Shown: positions 20,019 to 31,996 of the stretch, in pieces
Numbering within the stretch: position 1 is the stretch's first letter
Layout of the letters: each line of letters opens with the position of its first letter
Origin: Ichthyophis bannanicus
Lineage: Eukaryota > Chordata > Amphibia > Gymnophiona > Ichthyophiidae
DNA: 64,000 nucleotides
NCBI GenBank assembly: GCA_033557465.1
Contig: CM066031.1
Location: 1,443,116,163 to 1,443,180,162, forward strand
Reading direction: 5' to 3'
Notes under the pieces: generated by a model
What the model was told of the DNA's origin: nothing
Seen by the model: the letters and a program-made list of their open reading frames with translations, nothing else
Database searches by the model: none
Translations under genes and position numbers: made by a program

Positions 20019-21745
20019 AACCAGGATAATATTTCCCTTTTTTGGGAAAGAAAGCCTTTTTGAATAACCTTTTTCTAGCAGGAGCAGAAGTAGACTTTGA
20101 AAGTCTATCTAAAGCAGAATTTTCAGCATCCATCTGAGTGGCCTTTGCTTGCCAATCCTTGTCAAAAAGGTTTTCACCTGTACAAGGAAGATTTCCTAAT
20201 CCATCCTGGACCCAGGGTTCCAAATCAGAAGCTTGTAACCAAGCAAGTCTGCATGCACCTATGGCAATAGCCGAGGCTCTGCTGGCACACTCAAAAGAGT
20301 CAAAGGCTGCACGGTTGGAAAACTTGGAAACATCCTGGACATGTTTAAGCCAGGTGAGAAACTCCTCCCTTTTATCTTCTGAGATAAAAGGAGATAAAGT
20401 TAGCAGATGATCTGTAACTTCCTTTAGAAACATCCCCATATAGAGACTATAGGAGTTGATTCTGGCAGTAAGCATATTGGCCTGGAAAATTCTCCTGCCA
20501 AAAGCATCCAAGGTTCTGCATTCTCTTCCTGGAGGATTAGATGAGTGTCTTTTTGCACTCTTTATCTTTTTCATAGCAGACTCCACCACAATAGAGTGGT
20601 GAGGAAGCTGAGTCTTATGAAAGCCAGGACAGGGAGGAACACAGTACATGGTGTCCAACCTGCGAGAATGAGGGGAAGTAGTAGGAGGTGTCTCCCATAT
20701 GCCCAGCATGTGATCATAAAGGATCTCATGAATTGGTAAAGTAGCTGCCTCTTTAGGAGCCTTAGGATATTGTAAAATATCTAATTTCTTGGCTCTAGGC
20801 TCTGGTTCAGGGGCCACTGAAATAGAGAGGCCCCTGGCCACTTCCCTAATGAAGTCTTGAAAAGACAAGTCTTCTGGAGGAGACATTCTTCTTTTTGGAG
20901 AAGAGGGCTCCTGAGGAAGGAGTACCGATGCTTCGACAGAAGCCTCTGATTCATCAGAGTCTTCGGAGGAATCGAAGTATCGCCTGTCTGGATGCTCTTG
21001 CAGAGCCCGATACGCGTACCGAGTGGTATCGACATCGGGAGTGATCGGTACCGATTCGGTACCGATGGGCATCACAGGACAGGGTACCGCTGCAGTCGAC
21101 ACCGAAGCCGATGTCGATGCAATCAGTACCGGCACCAGAACCGGTACCGACAACGGAGTTTGATGCGGTACCGGAGGTGTCGCAGCTTGTATGAATGCCG
21201 TGATGGCACGCTGCATGGTCAGAATATTCTGATCCATCGACGCAACCAATGTCTGGATATCGGTACCAGTGGAAACCACCGGTACCCCCAGAACATGGCA
21301 ACAGGTGATCGATCGAGGCCACGCCATCGATGTCAACCTGTGACCCCATAGATGAAGCTTTGGAAGCCGGAGCTTCCCGCGGGGGTAATTTTGCTGTCGC
21401 AGGATCCTCGAGAGCAAGCCCGGAGGCATCTCGATACTTAGAGGGAGATCTACCCTTCGAGGATTGGCTGGACTTATGTTTGGTTACCTGAGATCCATGG
21501 CAGAAAGAAGCAGCCCTGGAAGATGTCGATGCCACCGAAGCTGCATCAGAGGGAAACAGGGTACTGAGCTTTGCCGCTCGATTCTGTCGACCTCTTTTAG
21601 ACATCATGGAGCAGGACTCACAATCGGTGATGGAGTGGTCAGGACCCAAACATTTTAGACACCAGTCATGGGTGTCGGTGATAGAAAGAGTACCGCTGCA
21701 CTTCGTGCACTTTTTAAACCCGGAAGCGGGCTTTTCCACGAGGAA
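19894..21745 (-). pseudogene. DIRS gag-like ORF1 (element B), start lost and one frameshift
   Basis: The cysteine cluster (KCTKC, CLKC, GPDHS, DCESC) is in the frame of 21919-20954; the rest, including PPEDLSFQDFIREVARGL, NSYSLYMGMFLKE and FSNRAAFDSFECA, is in the frame 21429-19894 (up to 511 aa open). The codon aligned with the start of element A (MDKPAS) reads GTG here (VEKPAS), so the initiator is lost. The basic glutamine/proline-rich tail ends at 19894 and overlaps the pol start. The longest uninterrupted gag segment in the window is here, useful for reconstructing family boundaries. Confidence 0.85.
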
Positions 21746-21944
21746 AATTCTTCTAGGCCTAAGGCCCAAAAGGAAAAATTGCACAAAAGTGGGAAACGAT
21801 AGGTTTTTTGTTTTTTTTTCAAAGAAGAAAGAAAGAAAAGACCGGCGGTACCGGTCCGACGTCGAAGAAGGCAGACGCGCGACCAAAGAAATAAAGAACT
21901 TCAACGGTGACAGGAACACGACCTGCCGGCTCCGCGGAAAAGAA

Positions 21945-22108
21945 GAACTGGATAGAGGCGGTTAAGAAAGGTGGGAAGGCAGCGCGCAGGCGCTGTGGGA
22001 TGCTCCCAAAAGCTTTTTTTCTGGACGCTGGGGAGCGTTCCCGCGCAGGCTCCGTCGGTACCGACGATACCAATATGTGAAGACTCATTCCTGCTTGTTC
22101 CTGGAGAT
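21945..22108. repeat. Right inverted terminal repeat of DIRS B
   Basis: Complement of 16454-16643 from GAACTGGATAGAGGCGG to the terminal CTTGTTCCTGGAGAT. Confidence 0.9.
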
Positions 22109-22670
22109 TACAGAGGCATTATGATATCCTTTTATTTTCCATTCTTTTCCTTATAATTCCTAGCATATTAATAGCTTTCCTGGCTGCCGCTCCACACTGA
22201 GCAAAGGATTTCAACATATTATCCACGATGACACTTAGATCCTTTTCCTGGTTGATGGCTCCTAATGTGGAACCTTGCATCATGTAGTTCTAGTTGGAGT
22301 TGTTCTTCCATAAGTATATTATATTTCCTCTGCCATTTGGATGCTCTGTCTCCCAATTTCTGCTTGTGAAAATTTTAACAATGCTCTTGTGATTAAAGAA
22401 CTCAGAATTTCTTTATGTATAAATTTGGTTACCTCACTTGTTCCTATTTCCAAGTCATTTATAAATATATTAAAAGCAGTCTGTCCAGCACAGATCCCTG
22501 GGGTACTCCACTATTAACCTTTCTCCATTGAGAAAATCACTCTACTCTGTTTTCTGTATTTTAACTTGCTCCCATTCTGTAATAGGACACTGCCTTCTAT
22601 CCCATAACTTTTTAATTTCCTCAAGAATCTCTCAGCCTTTGACAAGATCCCTCATTTCTGAAAATCCAGA
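22109..22670 (-). mobile_element. CR1 LINE, reverse transcriptase region (fourth piece), decayed
   Basis: Resumes CR1 with ACAGAGGCATTATGA and AATTCCTAGCATATTAATAG. Near 22500 the minus strand translates to the conserved RT motif SGVPQGSV, followed by a remnant of the FNIFINDL box in a shifted frame. Stops and shifts are present, so no protein is made. The match fades about 22670. Confidence 0.82.
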
Positions 22671-23798
22671 CACACTATATCCAATATATATATGCACGCT
22701 AAATTAAATGCTATTTGCATGCTAAGACTTCAGTAATCTAATAAAATTTCAAGACCTAAAGAAGGTTGATAGCAAAACAGACATTTAGATCTGCCCATAC
22801 AAAACTAAACAAGAATTTATAAAATGGTTGAGCCTTTTATAAAAATATGTATAGTGCCAAAGACAGACATTGTAATGCCACAGACTAGAAGGGGCCATTT
22901 TAGAAATATACATATGCGGGATGTCCGGAAGGGGGACAACAATTTGATGCAGCTGCAGTCATCCACTGTGATGAGTACAGTGGCTTTGAGCTTGGGCTCA
23001 CAGCCACACCCAGAAGCTGGCCAGAGTGATCTGTGGAAACATTTGGAGTGCTACTGTGTGGAGAGAGCGAGTTGCGGCTTTTTTTTTTTTTTTTTTTTAG
23101 TTTTTGGGGTTTTTTAAATGTTATCCTTACTAATTTCACATTATAAGCAGCACATATCTAATGCCATTTGAAAAAAAGAAATAGCAAAAATTTAAACAAA
23201 AATAAATAACATTCAAAACGACAATACCACATTTCTGCTGTCCAAGTTAGTCCACAAAAATGGGGGCAAGTAAGGAAAAACCAGATAACATGAGGAAATC
23301 CTCAAAAGGAAGGACAAGATACAGTCAGATGCATAATAAATCCTGATTTAATGCCACAAACCTACTCATATGGGAGGTGAACTGGAAACAATCAACCTAG
23401 AGGCCAACGAGCTAGACAATTGCAAAGGCTCAAAGAAAATATACTTACCCCTGAAAATGTGTTATATGTTTGCAGGGGGCTATCTCAGCAGAAACATTGC
23501 ACCTAATTGAATAACACCAGGACTCAAGATAAGGAATTGTCTTCTCCTATTTTCTGTCTCGCGAGACACATCAGGAAAACTCTTACTTTAAAACCAGGAA
23601 CAAAGACTCCTTAAACTTAAAAAACAAACATTTTCAACATCCAGTCTCTATCATAGTCCAAAGCAAATTGAACTAAGAATTGAAGAAAATGGTGTCGTCT
23701 CTCCAGATTGCTCATGGAAACTGGTCAGACTGAGGCTATCAAATGGCTGGAGCCACTCCCTTCCTAGCCTGAGGGGGAAAAAAACCCTCTTGATAATT
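22671..23798. other. Unassigned AT-rich sequence with a T tract
   Basis: No gene or recognisable repeat except a 20-base T run at about 23079-23098 and an A-rich stretch after it. Such tracts often mark old retroposed ends, but I see no matching body. Confidence 0.35.
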
Positions 23799-25306
23799 CA
23801 CTGGTCAACAAATTTTTACAAAAGTCATGTTACTGAAATAAAAAGTCATTTCTTATCAATTTTTATATGCTGAACACAAATATGACAGTGAAATTGCAAA
23901 GTTGGCTCTAGTTTTTTTGTAATCTTCAAGAATTAATGTTTACATCACAAAATGCATGTCAATAGTAAATCTAACAGGCCTTCGGTTAATACCTGTAAAA
24001 AACCAAGTCATAGACTACTTCTTAGATTTTTTCGCTGGTCTCTTGTACAGCTGTTCGGGAGCTTCTCTGGGGAGTGTCCAGCAGTAGTCAGCCAGCATTG
24101 TAGTGGACCATTTTCCCTGGTATCTTTGCTCCATCGTTGTGATATCCTGGTGAAAACGTTCACCCTGTTCATCACTAACCATACCACAGTTGTCAGGAAA
24201 GAAATCGAGATGGGAATCAAGGAAATGGATCTTTAGAGACATATTGCAGCCAAGTTTCTGATACTGCATCAGCATGTCTTCTACTAGTTCAGAGAAAGTT
24301 TGTTGACACTAGGCGAAAAGCATTCCATGCTTGTTTCGCATCACCCTGCAGCAAGTTGTTGAACTGGTCATCTTTGAAGAGCTCTCGAATCTGAGGACCC
24401 ACAAAAACTCTCTTTAATCTTTGCTTCACTGAGTCGAGGGAATTTTTCATGCAGGTATCGGAAAGCTGGCAAAGTGCGGTCCATGGCTTTCATGAAGTTT
24501 TTCATCAAACCTAGTTTGATGTGAAGGGGTGGTGGCAGGATTTTGTGAGCCTCAACCAGAGTTGGGTGCTGGATATTCTTCTCTCCAACTGTTACATTTT
24601 GTCTGCGATTCCATTCCTTTCGCAAGTAGTGCCAATCCCTTGCTCGGCTATCCCACTCACATAAGAAACACATGTATTATATATATCCCTGCTGCAGTCC
24701 CATTAAAAGGGCAACTACCTTCAAGTCACCACAGAGGTGCCAGCTGTACTTGTTATAGTTAATGGAAGTCAGTAGATGCTTTAAGTTATCGTATGTCTTT
24801 CATGTGGACGGCATGCGCTACTAGAATAGATGGAAGACGGTTTCCATTGTTCAAAAACACAGCCTTCAGACTCAGTTTCGAAGAGTCTATAAACAGTCTT
24901 CAGTCTTGTGGGAGTGATTTTTAAGGCTTTCAATATCGGAACAGAATACCAGATTACTTTCCTTTCTGACTGCGTATAGTACACTGCTGACATCAGATGG
25001 CTTCAGCAGCCGTCTGGCAGTAGTATTGCATTACATCAGAAAATGATGCAACCAACTCTGGATGATGTGTGCATGCTGGTATTATGAAATGTGATGCAAT
25101 ATTACATCATTCAAGGCTTATTTGGGATGTTGTTGATGTCCTACTGGATAAAATTTACACAGCGAAACGTCAAAAATGAACTACATGCAATATCTTCAAA
25201 ACGAGAGCCAATAATTTTTTTTAAATGTTATATTCGTGTTCAGCTCACCAAGATACTACAGATTAGGACCTTTTAAAGTCAGTAACGATTTCAATGTTGA
25301 CCAGTG
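23799..25306 (-). mobile_element. Second CMC/Chapaev3-like element, internally deleted
   Basis: Left end CACTGGTCAACA and the complement of the right end CACTGGTCAACA are identical; similarity continues inward, with GCTGAACAC shared at about 23871 and 25238 and GGCTCT further in. The element is 1.5 kb and lacks the zinc-finger part of the gene. No target duplication is preserved (ATT versus GCA). Its termini differ from those of the 12714 element, so it belongs to a different subfamily. Confidence 0.7.
24015..24990 (-). pseudogene. Degenerate CMC-like transposase
   Basis: Four blocks align with the intact protein at 13313-15040. Near 24960: LVFCSDI. Near 24740: CGDLKVVALLMG (second candidate Asp). 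At 24673: CFLCEWDSRARDWH, followed by PPPLHIKLGLMKNF. At 24275-24015: GCNMSLKIHFLDSH and the SDEQGERFHQDI block with the candidate Glu. Frameshifts occur near 24420, 24300 and 24700, and stops around 24850 in the region of the first Asp. The sequence between the blocks is diverged, so this is a separate older subfamily rather than a recent copy. Confidence 0.82.
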
Positions 25307-26640
25307 GCAGGAGGTAGAGCAGTCTCAGAAACCTTCCATACTTGTAGGAGATAGCGTTTGAACATTTCATATGAAGACACAGTAATAACAGCCTGGGAAA
25401 ATTGATAAACCACAAGTTTCTATTGCGGTATCTATTTTCCAAGAACTATACCTTCCTACATGCTGTCAGGTTGTCCCACACCAGTTTTCGGACTCTCTCT
25501 TGCAATTAGATACACTGCCATTTATTGCCCCAGATTCTACTTTTGTAGTCGAGAATCCTGTATAAGTTGAAACATTTGGAGAGGCAAAGCTTCAAACTGC
25601 TCTGTTAGGGATTTCTGCATGTCCTGTATGGCTTTCCAAAAAGCATTAGTCCACCAGGAAAGGGCGGGGGGGGGGGGGGAACAATCCAAAACAGTAGCAT
25701 TAGCAAGTAACACACAAGTATCTCTCGCTACTGCTGCCACCATCTGGCTCATTGAGGGAAGAACATCAGCATGCCAGGAGGAAAGCAGGTTCCTTCGCTC
25801 ATCAGCTGCACAAGTGTCTCCCTCAGGCGATACATGCACTTCACCCGAAGGCATTGAGGAGGCCTCCAGATCCACTTCTCCAATCGTCAGCCAGGTATGC
25901 AATAGGGTAAAGACAAAGAGCCCCTGGTCCACATCCATTGGGCAAGGCCAGGGAGCTGCTACAGAGGCCCTGGGCTTCGGAGATTTCTTTCTGGACTGAC
26001 CTTTCCATTTTGACATTTCAGCAAGGAAGAGACTCACCACAGCCCACATGAATCTGCCATCTTGATACACCCATAACTCCCATAGAGTGTTCTTTAAAGC
26101 CTGTGGAATTTGAACCGGTATCCTTGCAGTCCTTATTCCATTTTGGGATGGTCACCCTGGAATCTATGGGGGTCATCCTGTACCGCGAATAGTGCTGGTG
26201 TATGTGCGAGTCAGAAGAGAGCGCTGTACGTGGGCAGGACAAGTGAGTGACCAGCTGCTGGAAAATAAACAGCATCTTCAGGAAAGGCCTCGTATGTTCC
26301 CCGGCACCCCAACGGACACACATGTTATACCTGCCCACCAGTGGAATAAGTTTTGGATGAAGAAGCAAACACTCCCCCCCCCCCCCATGGTGATGGCCAG
26401 CAGTGACTCCTGCAGGCCCAATCCAACCCAACCCTTGCTGACCACCAGCAGCGAGCAGGTACCGGCATGCAGGGGCCGCAGGGTGACTGGCAATTCTGTG
26501 CTGCACAGTGACGGGGTGCTGCCATGACAACGGGACACCACGGCACACTTGCTCCACAGCTTGCATTGGTGTCCACCAGCCCATCTATCTCCCCAATTCC
26601 GTCTTTGCAGATGCATCTAGACCCCACGGTGGCAGAATCT
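25307..26640 (-). other. Possible L1-type ORF1 N-terminus and 5' region, low confidence
   Basis: A minus-strand open frame from ATG 26016 to 25537 (about 160 aa) begins with a basic segment (MSKWKGQSRKKSPK) and ends with a helix-like stretch (AFWKAIQDMQKSLTEQFEAL). That resembles the N-terminal part of L1-like ORF1 proteins, but the RNA-binding core is missing. Upstream (26040-26640) is CpG- and C-rich, with a C run at 26376-26388. A G run lies at 25665-25679. I would not call a gene here. Confidence 0.3.
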
Positions 26641-26999
26641 GGTCCAAGTCTGCCCCATCTACATTTTGTACATGCCCACGGTCCAAGCTTATAGGGCTTG
26701 GAATCAGCCTCTATATGACTGCCTTTGGAGACCCTCTACAAGGTTGGTGTGGGTTTTTTTACATTCTTCTTTAAATGTTTCTGCAGAAGTTGGGTAATTG
26801 GAGGCCAAGGCTGTTATGCGTGAGGCTAAGCTTAAAAATTTTGAACCTTCTCGAACTAGAATTAAGAGCACACAGACGGCAAAGGCCCTGGATAAAATGG
26901 ACTGGAAAGGTGATTAGGTATGATGAAAATCTCTTTACAGCTGATAGGAAACAAACTAGCATCCACTAGGAGAGAACTTTGCCTACTGGTTCCCCTTAC

Positions 27000-28545
27000 C
27001 CGTGTGATCCTGCACGTCAGTCCGGGGTTGCTCTGCAAGGGCTATTAAATCTAGCCCCGTCACAGGACGCAGCCACAGGTGCATGCCCGTAGGGATGTAT
27101 CCAAAGGGGCAGGTGCTGCCTCTTTGGAGCCTCTTCAGAGCACAAGACGAGCCGAAGCAGAGAGTTGCTATATGAAATGGGGAAATGGAAGAAGAGGGCT
27201 TTGCAGTCTTTTTCTGTTAAAGCTGCCGAGGTAACTGGTTCTATGGATTCCCATGTGAATGTTTTGTTAACTCTACCTGAGGTCCAACAGTCTGGCATGA
27301 TAGACACATCAGAATCTGTAAGTACTCTCCTGCCTGAGATTCCTCCTTTTCTACAGGGTGGTGAAACACCATCCAGTCAGATTGTAAGTTTAGCTGAGGA
27401 GATGGCCTCTCCAGAGTTGGCACGGTACATCTCTTCGGACTCTGTTCCTCTGCCATCCTCTCCAGCTTTGATTGACATTTCTGTGTGGAGGCAAATTTCT
27501 CCATCGCCTACTCCAATTGACTTTTCTTTGTCAACAGAAAGACCTGTGTTCTCAGAATAGATTTCCTTGAGAGATATATGGGATGCAATTGCTCATGTGG
27601 ACTTATCCCTTCAGTCTTTAGTTTAAGTTTCAGATTTTTCTAAAGAGGTGGTAGTGCAGCTTGCAGAACATGTTAAATTTGCTGTGGTTCAAAAATTCTC
27701 AGAAAGCAGAATCCAATATTGCTGCAATGTAGGCTTTATTCTCTTCTCTTGTCTTTGGACTCCACTGGTGTACATCATCAGTTGGAATCCTTAGAGAACT
27801 TCTCTTGTAAAACCTTATGCTTTTTTTTTTTAAATTTCCCTTCCATGCATTTCCTGTCACCAATGGTTTTATTCTTAAAATATCTTAAGGAGATCCTTCA
27901 ACTCCCTGATGTGGACGCTGTTTGGATCTCTAAAAATTATTATATTCCTAAAGTGATTCAGAATCCGGCATGGGGAAGTGCAGATTCCACAGATGATTTA
28001 GATCCCGTTTAACCTGCTGATAAGAGGATTCTAAAGTAAATAAATCCAAAACTATGGATGAAATTCCTTCGAGCTAATTTAATTGTTTTGTTTCTATCTG
28101 AGATGGCTAAGGATCTTATTTTAAGCTCATATTTCACCAAGTGACACGACAAAGTTCTGTAAGCAGGCAATACAGGTATTTCCCGATGTAACTAGAAGTA
28201 CTCAGAAACGTAGGAAATCATTCCTAGAGCTTAGATCTAGGGTTCTTGCTACTGGAGCTTCTTTTACACTTAAAATTTCCCCTGTAAATGTATGTTGTTG
28301 TATCACAGTAGTAGGCTTGTCTTTTTTGATGTTAATCAACTGCTGAGCTTCTTGAAAGGGAAGGAATAGATTGCTTTATGATATATATGTTTCTCTGACC
28401 TAGTATAGAGAGTTTGTGTAATATATATATAGGGAATCTATGTTTACTTGCTCGTGCATCCTCCATATTGTGGACTTGTTTAGTATGATACATATACTAT
28501 TTTTCTTTGGGGGTTTTTTCAAATGCATATTAAAAAATCTTTTTC
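27000..28545 (+). mobile_element. ORF1-only L1-like element, copy 2 (degenerate)
   Basis: Plus-strand relative of the element at 54466-56663. A G+C-rich leader (CCAAAGGGGCAGGTGCTGCC...) precedes a degenerate ORF1, and the 3' part contains GATACATATACTATTTTTC like the 3' UTR of the intact copy. Only about 230 bases lie between the ORF1 end and the point where the next element (F) starts at 28549, leaving no room for ORF2. The 5' end is uncertain and no tandem monomers are visible. Confidence 0.65.
27177..28310 (+). pseudogene. L1-like ORF1 protein, copy 2, frameshifted
   Basis: Starts MGKWKKRALQSF, parallel to MGKRKKKLLSSS of the intact copy, with MDSHVN matching LDSHFK. The first 128 residues are open to 27560, then a stop interrupts the helical region (RDIWDAIAHVDLSLQSL). 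The RRM-like part appears in another frame at 27830-28010 (LNFPSMHFLSPMVLFLKYLKEIL), and the C-terminal domain at about 28160-28300 (QVFPDVTRSTQKRRKSFLELRSRVLATGASF). The gene is dead. Same domain order as the protein at 55224. Confidence 0.8.
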
Positions 28546-28689
28546 CTTATCATCCTGCTATATCAGTCTAAACAAGTGGGAGGTACCCAAGCAGTCAGGA
28601 GCCAGGATGGGAGAAAAACAGCATTCAAGACAGACTACCCTGTCAATGAAATCATCTGAATAACCTCTGCAAGTACCCTGTAGGGCCTC

Positions 28690-29300
28690 AGAAACCTATG
28701 AACTCCAGGGTTGATGTCATGGACCCCAGAAGCTGCAGATAGCAGTTTGCACGCCTCAGGCAGGGGACTGACAGAACTCCATCAGCTGGGTCTGTAGCTT
28801 GAGCATCCTCTCCAGTTGTGAGGAACACATACCCCTGTAGGGTACTGAAACGCACCCACAAACACTCCAACTCCTATGTGGAATTGAGGTTGCTCTTGTT
28901 GATCACCAGTCCCAGACACTAGCTATTGGAAGGCCGCCACCATCAACGTCACTTTTGAGAAAGTGTGAGAAGTCATGGCCAAATCAAAGGGCAGAGCCCT
29001 GAATGGAAAATGTTGATCCAGAATGCAAAAGTGGAGGAATACCAGATGCTGTTCCTTGATAGGAATATGAAAGTATGCTTCAGCCATCTTCAGGGAGGTA
29101 AGGAACTCCCCCTAATACACAGATGTAATGACGAAATGGGTACTCTCCATTTGAATGCGAGAACTCAAGGACTTTCGCACTGAGAACTTTTAGAATGAGA
29201 ATGGGCTGAAAGTATCCTCCTTTCTTGGGCACAATGAAGCAGATGGAATAGCAGCCCTAACCTTACTCTGCAAAAGGCATGGGTACGATAGCCTGCAACT
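28690..29300 (-). pseudogene. DIRS RT remnant (element F)
   Basis: On the minus strand, translated pieces include MAEAYFHIPIKEQH (the LTEAYLHIPV box), then FPFRALPFDLAM (the LPFGLA box) and VTLMVAAFQ. Several stops and shifts separate them. The YLDD box is not recognisable. Upstream (about 29220-29300) CAAAGAAGG-type text corresponds to the FLVPKK segment. The order of boxes matches elements A-E. Confidence 0.65.
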
Positions 29301-29559
29301 GCAGAGGCACCCATTGGTCCAAAGTGATCTGGATCCATAAAAAAAAAAAATGCTAGTCATCCTCTCACCAGTGGTCCATAGGAAGGGACCTGCTGATCTC
29401 ATTGCAAGGATATGTTGTCAGCTTCAGAACCAGCAGAAGATGAATCCCATGGTTGCTGGTTCCCCCAAAAAGGCTGGTCCTTTCTTGAACTAGATCCATA
29501 GAAGGAATGTATCCGGGCCAAAAAAAATGGAGTTCTTGGAGCTGCATAGGGGCTTCCAG

Positions 29560-29826
29560 GCCACCTAAGAATTTCCTACGAGCTGCTGAGCTAGCACCCT
29601 TCAGTCACTCTTCCAACAGCCTCCGAGGACAGGCTTCACCCAGGTTCTTTACCAGTTTCTCCAGATCCTCGCCAAACTTCAGAATCCCCTAAAAGGGTAG
29701 CTTGCTGAGCCATGGGGTTGGAGGTCACATCTGCTGACTAGTTGCATAACCAAAGCCTTCACCTGGCCACAATCACTGCTGCCATAGATCTATAGATTTC
29801 CCTGATCAAATCATATAGGGTGTCTG
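29560..29826 (-). pseudogene. DIRS gag remnant (element F), downstream part
   Basis: Minus-strand translation gives AYADTLYDLIREIYRSMAAV, matching YLADTFYDLVRISAKSMASV in element C gag, followed by a degenerate WVADSSSKARL region. The hAT insertion at 29827 cuts the gene precisely here. Confidence 0.7.
29819..29826. repeat. hAT target-site duplication, left (GGTGTCTG)
   Basis: Eight bases repeated, with one mismatch, as GATGTCTG at 32597-32604. Confidence 0.8.
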
Positions 29827-30061
29827 CATAGGTGGCTCTATAATGAGGCCAAGTGAGGCGGTGGCCTCAGGCGGCAGCTTTTTGGACTTTTTGAGGGTGG
29901 CAAAATTGCCCTCACAAAGACCGCCGTCACCGCCTCACTCGGCCTTCAAAATATATATATATAAAAAAAAAAAAAGAACAACTTCCAGCATAAGCAGCAG
30001 CGGCAGAATGAGGAGCCCCGCCTGCCCCCCCCCCCCCCGGAGAGCCTGCTGGTTTCCCTGG

Positions 30062-30232
30062 CTCCGCTTTGCAGAGCCGCGGAGAAGGGACAGTGTTTCC
30101 CTTAACTGCAGCTCTGTTAAAGCTGAGCCCGAGGTGCTGATGGGAGACAGGAAATCCTATTTCCCATCAGTACCTCGGGCTCAGCTTTAACAGAGCCTCG
30201 CAAAAGGGAAACACTGTCCCTTTGCCACGGCT
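30062..30232. repeat. Inverted repeat (hairpin) inside hAT-like element
   Basis: The arm with AAGGGACAGTGTTTCCCTT and GTTAAAGCTGAGCCCGAGG is mirrored after a short loop near 30157. Arms are about 80 bases. Such a hairpin would be transcript-stable and recombination-prone. Confidence 0.85.
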
Positions 30233-30239
30233 TTCCCTG

Positions 30240-31130
30240 GGTTGGGGGGGAGGGGGTCTAGGACTGGAACTGGGCTGATGGGGGTGTAGGACAGGAACTT
30301 GGCTGATTGGGGGGTTTAGAACTGGAAATGGGCTGATCGGGAGGGGGGCTAGGACTGGTAATGGGCTATGGGGGCTTAGGACTGGAAATGGACTGATGGG
30401 GGGGTTAGTACTGGAAATGGGCTGATGGGGGGGTAGGACTGGTAATGGGCTATGGGGGGGAGACTAGGATAGGAAATGGGCTGATTGGGGTGCTAGGACT
30501 GAAAATGGACTTATTGGAGGGTTACGACTGGTAATGGGCTGACTGGGGGGCAAGGACTAGAAATGGGCTGGGACAGGAAATGGGCTAATAGGAGTGGGGA
30601 GGAGAGTGCTGCTGGCCCTGGAAGAAAACTAGGGGCTAGGGCTACAAATGGGCTGATGCGGTGGTGGATGATAGAATAGGACTGGAAGAGAGCGGATACT
30701 GAGAGGGTCTGCCAGGGGAAGGATGGGGCAGGAAGGGAAGGAGGGGGCTGGAAAGGAGCCGACACCTGGAATGTACTGAAGGGGGACTGGAAGGGAGCTG
30801 ACACTTGGGGATGGGAGTGGTAGGTAGCTGGGTATTAGGGAGGAGGCTGGAAGGGAGCTGACATGTGAATGGCACTGGAAGAGAGATGGACAGAGGGTAG
30901 GGTGGCTGGAAGGGAGCTGACTGGGGGGTGGCACTGAGAGTGAACCTGAGCTGATACCTGGGATGGTATTTGGACTAGAAGGGGCTGGACAGTGGGAAAG
31001 GAGGGGGACTGGAAGGGAATGGACACAAGTGGCAGTCATGGGAATGCAAGGTGGTTGACAATGGAAGGTACTGGGCGGGGAGGACTGGAAAGGGGACTGA
31101 TACTGGGGAGGGTTACTGAAACTGGAAATG
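30240..31130 (+). repeat. G-rich minisatellite (GGACTGGAAATGGGCTGATGG-like units)
   Basis: Degenerate tandem units of about 25-35 bases, read GGACTGGAAATGGGCTGA followed by a G run. From about 30660 the unit lengthens and changes to GGCTGGAAGGGAGCTGA. Serine/proline-rich minus-strand frames here (for example 31189-30629) are translations of the satellite, not genes. Confidence 0.9.
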
Positions 31131-31996
31131 GGCTGATGGAAGGAAGTGAAGAAAACAAAAGAAGAGATAAGAAATGGCAGATGGACCATGGACCATAGAC
31201 CACAGAAAGAGAGCTAAGAGAAGACAGGAAAGCAGAAGCCTCAGATCGGGACCAGCATGATCAGAGAATAAAATGGTCAGACAACAAAGGTAGAAAAAAT
31301 AAGTTTATTTAATTTTGGTGATAGGACTTTGTGCTATTTTTATATTTTACACAGTATTGGGGAGCTGCAACTCTCATTTATCTGATGTTGCACTGCATGT
31401 GGACTCTGGCTTCTTGGGGTTTCAGTTTAAAATTTTGTCTTCATATTTTTATTTTTACTTTAGATTGTGGTTACTTATTCTGTACTTGGTGAGGGTCGAT
31501 GTTGTGCGTGTGTGACTGAGGTCAGGTGTTCTGTTAACATGCAGTTTGTATATAAAGATCTATACTATACTGTAGTAATTTGACTTGTTCAGCTTTTCAA
31601 ATAGGTGTATGGATGTTCCAGGGCCCACTGTAGTATTTACAGTGATGCTTTTTTGGATGGGCTCCTTATGTGACTTTTGGAAGTTTGTGCTGATATGGTA
31701 TGGTAGGTTTGCTTTTTGTTGTAGGGTTTTATATTAGTTCACAATATGCCTGGTACTGGAGAATAGTGGTTGTTGTTGTTAGTGAGATGATCAGAATCAG
31801 ATTTTTTTTTAAATATTGAGCTCTGTGGGTGAATGTCCTGGTTCTGCTCTGCACCTACTGTGGATGCAAAATATATGTTGAAAAAGAAAAAGGGAGAACC
31901 ATAACGCAGTTTATAAGAAAATAAAAATGGGTTATAATTTAGTTTTATAAACTGTGCTATTGATTCTTGCTGCCTTTTAGTTCCTTGGTGTGCAAA

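Larger units (their letters stand above)
16454..22108 (-). mobile_element. DIRS retrotransposon, element B (full length, decayed)
   Basis: Same family as element A, 5.65 kb, minus strand, inserted in CR1. Inverted terminal repeats lie at 16454-16643 and 21945-22108, with the internal complementary region at about 16730-16830. Gag, RT-RNase H and recombinase are all present but each is interrupted. Because it lies inside the CR1 that also hosts the CMC-like element and the L2-like tail, all three post-date that LINE. Confidence 0.92.

Noticed and set aside
25537..26070. 177-aa frame as a confirmed L1 ORF1
   Set aside because: Only N-terminal similarity in style; RNA-binding core missing. Kept at low confidence.
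30511..31189. Serine/proline-rich minus-strand reading frames
   Set aside because: They are translations of the G-rich minisatellite in several registers; no start context or domain.
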